Positions 58,333 through 64,000 of a DNA stretch of 64,000 bases are shown piece by piece. Position numbers and translations under genes: made by a program. The notes beneath the pieces were generated by a model. It did not search any database and was not told the DNA's origin. It was given only the letters and a program-made list of their open reading frames with translations. Origin of the DNA: Gracilariopsis chorda. Lineage: Eukaryota > Rhodophyta > Florideophyceae > Gracilariales > Gracilariaceae. How positions within the stretch are numbered: the first letter of the stretch is position 1; the number at the start of each line of letters is the position of its first letter. The stretch lies in assembly GCA_003194525.1 (NCBI GenBank), contig NBIV01000063.1, positions 124,001 to 188,000 of the forward strand, written 5' to 3'.

Positions 58333-60543
58333 TGCATATGTATTCCTATTTTACTAACTCTTACCGCAGTGCATATGCGTTAGTACTGTACATTGCTTAT
58401 GCGATACTCAACTAGCTGTTCTGAGCGCAATAGTATTCCTACGAAAAACAACAAGAGCTTAACTTCTGTTTTCATCTAGATTACTTTTCGTACGTCCGCG
58501 CTCCGCGGCTGCCGTACCATCTTGCGTCTGCTTGTCCATGCGGACCTCAGCAGCGTATTTCCGGACTACCATACGTCAGCGCCTTGTGGTTCGAACCATC
58601 CGCCCGTTAGATATTTATATGCCGCTGCAAGTTCTTGTTCTTCAGTCTCTCTTCGTTTCTCTTCTTGAGCCAACGTTCGCTGGCTCACCGCCTCTACAAT
58701 TACGCCAGAGGTTGAATGAGTGCCTGCGATGGTCTAAATGCGCACATGGCCATCATCTACAACCATAGCACCTCAAACAATCATAAGATGCATTGTATCA
58801 AACTTGGCGAGAAAGTCTTTCACTGCGACCGGATGTAACATTCTTCAGCGTTTCCAGTTTCTCAACAGGGCAAATTTTGGCTCCATCAACTCTATGTCGG
58901 CAATCCCAGTCCTGTAAAACCCTGATCAAATATTGTTGGCAGTATGGGACCTGGCATAGGCATTACTGATACACTGCGTGACGTCTAACAAGTTCAGTTT
59001 CTGCGTCTGCCTTTTCGCTTTATGCATTTCATTCTTCAACTGCGACTTGTACGAATTGAAAAAGGTAATATATAGTGGTTGATTAATGTTTGATGTCTGC
59101 TTTGGAAAAGCGATGAAAATGATTATATTTTCTTTGAACAATTTCAGTGTTTTTTACTGAACATGAGCTTCCTATTCATTCAATAGAAGAAGCAAGCGCC
59201 AGTTGTTCTTTTGCAGGTCCTTAGTCTCTTCGAGAAATTCGTTTGACCAATTGAGAAAAATTTCTGTGTTGACGCCTAGGTTGTTGCGCTGGAAAGGGTA
59301 ATAAGGAGGCAATACCGAGAGCAGCGATTGAATACGTCCTCTAACTTTTCGACAGTGCGCAAGTTTCCTCGGAAAGAAAATCGGAGGCTTGTAGATTTGT
59401 CAACTAGCAGATACAACTGACGTGATGGTTACCCTATCAAGGCTGAATTTTGTGCTTAAGGCTTTCTGCACCAGTCGCGCATTATTTGCTCCACTTCCCT
59501 TTCGAAGGCTCTTCGCTTTCATTTATTCAAACGAAGTGCCGGACCTATCGGGACTGAAGCTATATTTGGGATGACTGATGTTCTAGCTTTTTATTGCCGC
59601 GTTGACTCGGAATATGTGCTCCGTGAGGTTCTCTAGTGTAACTGCGTAAAATCTTTTGTCCTCCATCATTTGAAGTGCTGCACGTGCAGAGCATTTTGCT
59701 TCAAATGTCCTGATACCGAGTTCTTCGACGGACGGGTGTCAAGAAATTTTATTTGATTTTAACCTTCTTGCGTTAACATTGAAACATAGATTTCCACAAG
59801 TTCGCTAGTGCCCTGTCGGTTTAGCGGTGTGTTTTTATCCAAATACTACTTCATACATTGAGAAATAACATCTTCTACGTATGAAGTCAGTACTGGTGGT
59901 CGTGCGATTGTCAGAAGGTTCAAATAAATATCCCTGGTCTGTGTTGGCTGTGATTTAGAATGCTTTCTCTCACAAAAGACGTAGGCACGTCTCAAGACTC
60001 CAACATGTGTTTGCCTGATAAAGCCACGACACGCCATTTTAAAAGCGTTCAACGACCGCTGATTGCACTATCGTATATTGAGGTTCGACCGCTTCTTGTT
60101 GGAAAAATGTTCATTGCGTTGTTCGCAGATGTTTTAAGGGCAATGGCTGCAATATATAGTGTTCGAACGAAGAAATCGCGCGCTTTTTGAATATATCTTT
60201 ACTACACCTAACCTAAGTATAGATAGCTTACAGTATGAGATGAACTACTTAGATGTGGCATCGTTTTTCTTTATGAGAAAGAATCGTGAAATTGGAGCAA
60301 GAAGGGGCTTGTCAACATTGGGATCAAGGGTCGTTCTACGAGTTGATGTGGCTGATAAGCAAAAACAGGAAAGTTAGTCTAGACCAATAGGAAGCATCCA
60401 CGTCTCAGAAGATTATTTCCAAGTCTTCATCTTATCGGCAGGGCGAAGATTTCCTCCGAAAAGGAAACAACGACCGTTGCATTGCATAAACCCTCTGAAA
60501 CCGAAAGAACTCCAGTTCTGTTCTTCCTGTCGATAAGAGGGCA
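58333..60543. other. No confident gene (2.2 kb)
   Basis: Short frames only, most lacking ATG. A TGGTTCGAACCA palindrome near 58588 resembles a tRNA B box but has no partner A box. Confidence 0.35.
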
Positions 60544-61915
60544 ATGGATGGCTCAGAAGCGCAATATCACAACTCAAACGCTCGGTCACAATCTGGACAC
60601 AACCAAAACAATGTTTCGAGCCACAACGCCGGTAATCTCACCTCAAACACCGACCCTCCCCATGTTAATCACACCGTACATCCCACTATCCGTCCTACAA
60701 CAGTTTCTGAAGCATTTCAAATGCTCATTGATGCTTCTTTCGACAACAACCAATCTAAGCAAGCACTAAAAGCAATGAAAATTGTTGGAGCTCACAATGC
60801 AAAGCTTGATACAAAGCGAAAGGTGATAGCTCCGAAAATGGTACAGAAGCATATAACGCTCAAGAAAGTGAACAATTTGTTAGCATCCAATGCAGCTAAT
60901 GACAGCAATATTACCGTTTTTTGTCGACTTCCTTCGACAACAGTAAGAATACGAAGAGTGGAAGACAAATCTGAAGTCATAGAATACATACGAAGAGACG
61001 CACCAACTACTGTTCATGGAGAATATGTGAATAATAGCTCACATATAAGTGAATCACAGCCGATATTGAGTTTATCAGTAGGTGGAAGGCGTCCTGCTTT
61101 TGAAGTGGCCGAATTCTGTAGACTACTCCATGTTTTTGCAGACACAAGAATGAAAAGTACGCGAAAGAAGTTAATGCAATGCTACGATCGGGAGCAACTT
61201 GATCAAGAGATAACCGATCCGTGGACAGAAGAAATTGCTCCTCTTTTTTAATGATTGCTAGTTTAAACCAAAGGCGAATACACTGTTATCGGGAGGTGTG
61301 GCCTTGAGTGATATTTGCATGAATACTCCTGCCCTAAGACCTCATTTACGTGATGGAGGTGTCTTGAAAAGAAATGTTGGGGAATTCAAGAGTTTATATG
61401 GAACTTGTATCTCCCGATACGAGGCTTCTGGGCAAGGAGATCCTGAAGCTTTTCCAATATTTGCTTACGGGAAGTAATATATTTTGTATGCGTTTTGCTT
61501 TTTAAAACAACACCCGATTCTCCAGCCACTCGCAACAAGGGCATTGGATAGTGAGGCACAAAGGGAGGAAGGATTTGGACGTGGCTTTGGTTGATATGGC
61601 TTTGGGGGTCCAGAGTTTCGAGCGCACAACAAAAGAAGGAAGTCAAACAATCAGGAAATTAATGTAGTGGGAATGGATAGTCTCGTGTCGGCATTGCGGT
61701 CTCCTGATGATAGCATTTCGAGAGAGCTACAAGTTGCGGAGAGAGATTAGCTGCGATTTGAGGCTCTTGACGCACAGGTGCATTCGGAGTGTCCTACGCT
61801 GAATGCTATTTCAAGGACGAAAGAAATGCAACAGCAGGCATCAAATGATGATGACAAAGCAGTGTTTCAAAGAATGTTGAAAAAACGTATGGGTAATTTG
61901 GGTTCAACAGAGTAG
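60544..61915 (+). pseudogene. Broken SGQ-motif gene, copy 2 (Harbinger partner-like)
   Basis: ATG at 60544 opens 235 codons to the TAA at 61251. Homology to copy 1 (16-1374) then continues with in-frame stops to about 61915, so the gene is broken or has unseen introns. Shared features: PTTV.EA, ALKAMKIVGAHNAK, KVIAPKMVQ, FADTR...RKKLMQC, then RYEASGQGDPEAF near 61415, YILYAFCFL..HPIL near 61480 and a charged helical tail. The N-terminus is Asn/His/Ser-rich. The Harbinger-type transposase fragment at the right window edge faces it, the layout of two-gene PIF/Harbinger elements. Family name uncertain; partner role inferred. Confidence 0.5.
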
Positions 61916-61946
61916 ACGTATCATCGTAAATTATCTGGGAAAGGTT

Positions 61947-62279
61947 ATGGAAGGGGAGGTGGACACTATGAGGCTTCGACTGGCACTGGAGACCGACGTT
62001 TCGGAAGCAGGCTGGCGGTTAACGGACGATGGTATGCTAGTTGGGCATGAAGAAGGGAAGCAACATGTCCGTGAAGACGAGCATAGAGCTATGAACAGCG
62101 AAAAAGTGTACCTGTCGTACTTTTTGATGAACGCTGCACAATTGTGCGGTAATGATAGGGCTCTTGTTGTTATTAAACTTGCAGGTCTAAAGAGAAAGGC
62201 AACACCCGTGAGCGATGCAGATGCAGCTATGGCACGAGTCACTGCGAAACTGGGCCCAAGGAGGGTGGCAGGACTGTGA
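61947..62279 (+). CDS. Hypothetical protein, 110 aa
   Basis: An ATG frame with plausible protein content (LALETDVSEAGWRLTDDG, SYFLMNAAQLCGNDRAL, LAGLKRKATPVSDADAAMAR). It starts 30 bp after the recognisable end of SGQ copy 2 and may be its last exon or part of a neighbouring broken gene; after the stop, similar-looking sequence (LIDAGMAEYIYHTEA) continues briefly. No family recognised. Confidence 0.35.
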   Translation: MEGEVDTMRLRLALETDVSEAGWRLTDDGMLVGHEEGKQHVREDEHRAMNSEKVYLSYFLMNAAQLCGNDRALVVIKLAGLKRKATPVSDADAAMARVTAKLGPRRVAGL

Positions 62280-62475
62280 CCCCGCATCAAGGTGCATAGT
62301 TTGATCGATGCAGGAATGGCAGAGTACATTTATCATACCGAAGCTTGTAGATTGAACAAGTGATGTCAAAGTAATACTATTTGCCTTGTCAACGGAGCTC
62401 TGCAACAATAGCTTGACATATGATGTTTTGGAGTTGTATATGTGGAGCAACGCTTTCCCGTCGGTTGGGATTTGT

Positions 62476-63385
62476 TCCTATTCATAGGAGTATCCACTGG
62501 TGGATTGGTTCGATACCTCATTTATGAGTTGATCCCTCGCGGGATAGTGATGAGGTGGCACTTGAAGGACCTGGACAGGTGTTACTAGTGGCATTCTGGT
62601 GACAGATGGTACGCTGTATGCGTGTGGTAATTTCGGTTCCAATTTTGGATATTTAATTTTATGGTTATCGCCATTTGTGGCCCAGAAAGTGGAAACTCCA
62701 CGTGTATGGACCTCAAGAGGTGTGCACCAAATTAGTTAATTTATTTAGTTTATTGTGGTGCAAACCAACTTAGGTAATCACGGCTTCGCCGTCAGCACCA
62801 CCAGTAAATGGTAACCTTGGTTCTCTTTCGAGATATACTCTTTGCAGAGTAAGGCTCTGGTAAGAAAGGCCCTCGTAGGGATTACGAATCCTCGCGGAGA
62901 TTATCCACGAGTGGATTCCGTCTACCATCCCCTTGGGAACATTCAGGCGTCACTACTGCTACAGTATCACCGTGTTCGGTATTGGTTATTTGTTCCACTG
63001 CCAGTCTTGGATTCCGCCCCAGTATTGGGTTCTTCGTCGTGGTGTTTACCACATTCCCGTTTGGGATTCGTTCTTTATTTTGATTCGCCCCATCGCCGGG
63101 TCTGTTGCCGCGTGTTGCACGCCCCGTCGCCGGTTCTCTTGGGTTTTCCCTTTTTACTTTTGATTTCCTTCACAGGATATCGTGTCATTATACACTCACG
63201 TGTGTACCATCCGTCCCTGGAGTTTACCCTTTTTCTGGGCCATTCCCGAACCTCTGCAGGTATAGCCAGAACCACGTTGGTCTTATAAGCCAGCCTTTAC
63301 GTGGCGCAGAGGGCTCTCTCAACTGAGACACCTTCCCATAGGGAGTGAGGTCTCGAACACCTTGAGGGTACTTCCCGCTTCCGGG
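62476..63385. repeat. Run of about twenty short hairpins
   Basis: Perfect stems of 4-6 bp with 2-4-nt loops start at 62476 (TCCTAT/ATAGGA), 62492 (ATCCAC/GTGGAT), 62517 (CTCAT/ATGAG), 62532 (ATCCC/GGGAT), 62569, 62822, 62836 (TACTCT/AGAGTA), 62870, 62879 (GGATT/AATCC, overlapping), 62903 (ATCCAC/GTGGAT), 62928, 62954 (TACTG/CAGTA), 62969, 63018, 63039 (GTGGT/ACCAC), 63055, 63110 (GCGTG/CACGC), 63191, 63250, 63271, 63317, 63334 and 63374. The arms differ from each other in sequence, so this is a pattern of structure rather than one repeated word. Function unknown; no convincing protein frame overlaps it. Confidence 0.65.
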
Positions 63386-63589
63386 TTTTGCTTTGCTCTA
63401 CAGTCTACATCACAGGAAGCAAGTGCGATGCGAAAAGTGGGAGGTTGGAAGGTCGCGACGATTGCTTGGGGAGGGAAACATGGTGCTTGAGAACAGTGGG
63501 GTGGCCGGAACAGCCTGAGAAATGGAGGTCAGAGAAAGAAGGCATGCGGCAACAAAGGCAGAAGCTTTTCGATCGCGCTGGAACGCGAC

Positions 63590-64000
63590 GCCAAAAACAC
63601 ATGGAATAGCAGAACGGAGGCAACTCATGGAGTTGCATGTTGTTGTGAATCTGTCTCTTGCGTACAAAACGTAGTCTGCAAAGTTGTTCAGCAAGAGAAT
63701 ATCTAATCACACTGGGGTCTCTCCTCCACTGTCTTGATCTTCTGTTATCTCTTTCATTGTGTAGTATATCTTGAAAGTGCACTATTGGAGAGCCTCTTAC
63801 ACTGTTCAGTTCATGAGTTGGTATCATATCAAAGAGTGACCTGTCAGCATTTTCGATTATGAAATTGTACAGCTTTACTGCCACCCTAATTATAAGTGTG
63901 TACTTCGAAATGGGATACCGTAGTGCCGACCAGAATATTCCAAAACGAGAAAATAACATGCCAAATGCTTGCTCGGCACAAATCAGACAACAAGAATGAT
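63590..64000 (-). pseudogene. PIF/Harbinger-type transposase, C-terminal part, runs off the window
   Basis: The minus-strand frame enters from beyond 64000 and reads AEQAFGMLFSRFGIFWSAL, then a helix ending VAVKLYNFIIEN, then the tail ..SVIRYSLAEQLCRLR. The E.AFG..FSRFGIFW block and the following KLHNF-like motif are typical of the last part of DDE_Tnp_4 (Harbinger) endonucleases. The E would be the third catalytic acid. The frame stays open to 63405, but the last 60 or so codons look unlike the family. Listed as a fragment because only the end is in view; it could be intact outside. Confidence 0.65.

Noticed and set aside
58580-58600. tRNA B-box-like TGGTTCGAACCA
   Set aside because: No A box at tRNA distance and no cloverleaf arms; it is a simple palindrome.
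62842-63288. 148-codon plus-strand frame in the hairpin run
   Set aside because: It lacks an ATG at its start and overlaps the palindrome-rich stretch; composition does not look like a conserved protein.
1-64000. CRISPR arrays, bacterial promoters and ribosome-binding sites
   Set aside because: No regularly spaced repeats of that kind, and all gene and element features are eukaryotic.

Overview
This is a nuclear eukaryotic window dominated by mobile DNA. No bacterial-type operons, rRNA or clean tRNA genes are visible. The few probable host genes are short, apparently intron-poor and scattered between LTR retrotransposons. One young gypsy element (26535-31970) has a WLDD-type reverse transcriptase and a terminal chromodomain, a lineage I associate with oomycetes and related protists. 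A Harbinger-type transposase fragment and its SGQ-motif partner gene also fit a protist or alga. I cannot name the species: a stramenopile/oomycete-like organism or an alga is the best guess.

Left third (1-25.4 kb). A broken SGQ-motif gene and scraps of gypsy, piggyBac and copia elements occupy 1-8.3 kb. A zinc-finger gene at 8941 is cut by copia element A (9335-15246, 5-bp target duplication). Then comes a nest of minus-strand elements: a young, whole-looking gypsy (G1, 17858-22743, target duplication CTCTG) lies inside an older copia (C, about 15.9-23.8 kb), which abuts the remnant of another copia (D, about 23.8-25.35 kb).

Middle (25.5-46.5 kb). A two-unit tandem repeat with conserved hairpins precedes gypsy G2 (26535-31970, identical 371-bp LTRs, target duplication CCGCC). 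At 33.6-39.9 kb two related C2H2 zinc-finger genes point away from each other and share promoter sequence as well as coding sequence; they are the most convincing host genes. Copia B (40564-46491, target duplication ATTTC) is a younger relative of A.

Right third (46.5-64 kb). Sparse small ORFs, a strong 27-bp hairpin and a 688-bp element with 23-bp perfect inverted ends lead to copia F (52254-58327, 136-bp LTRs, target duplication ATCCG) with a long C-rich minisatellite leader. The right end carries a second broken SGQ-motif gene facing a Harbinger-type transposase fragment. Between them lies a run of about twenty very short hairpins.

Themes: exact target duplications were read for five elements (A, B, G1, G2, F). 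A, B and C appear to be primed by an internal fragment of initiator tRNA-Met, whereas G1 and F use its 3' end. Identities, ages and domain calls come from reading by eye and no database was searched.
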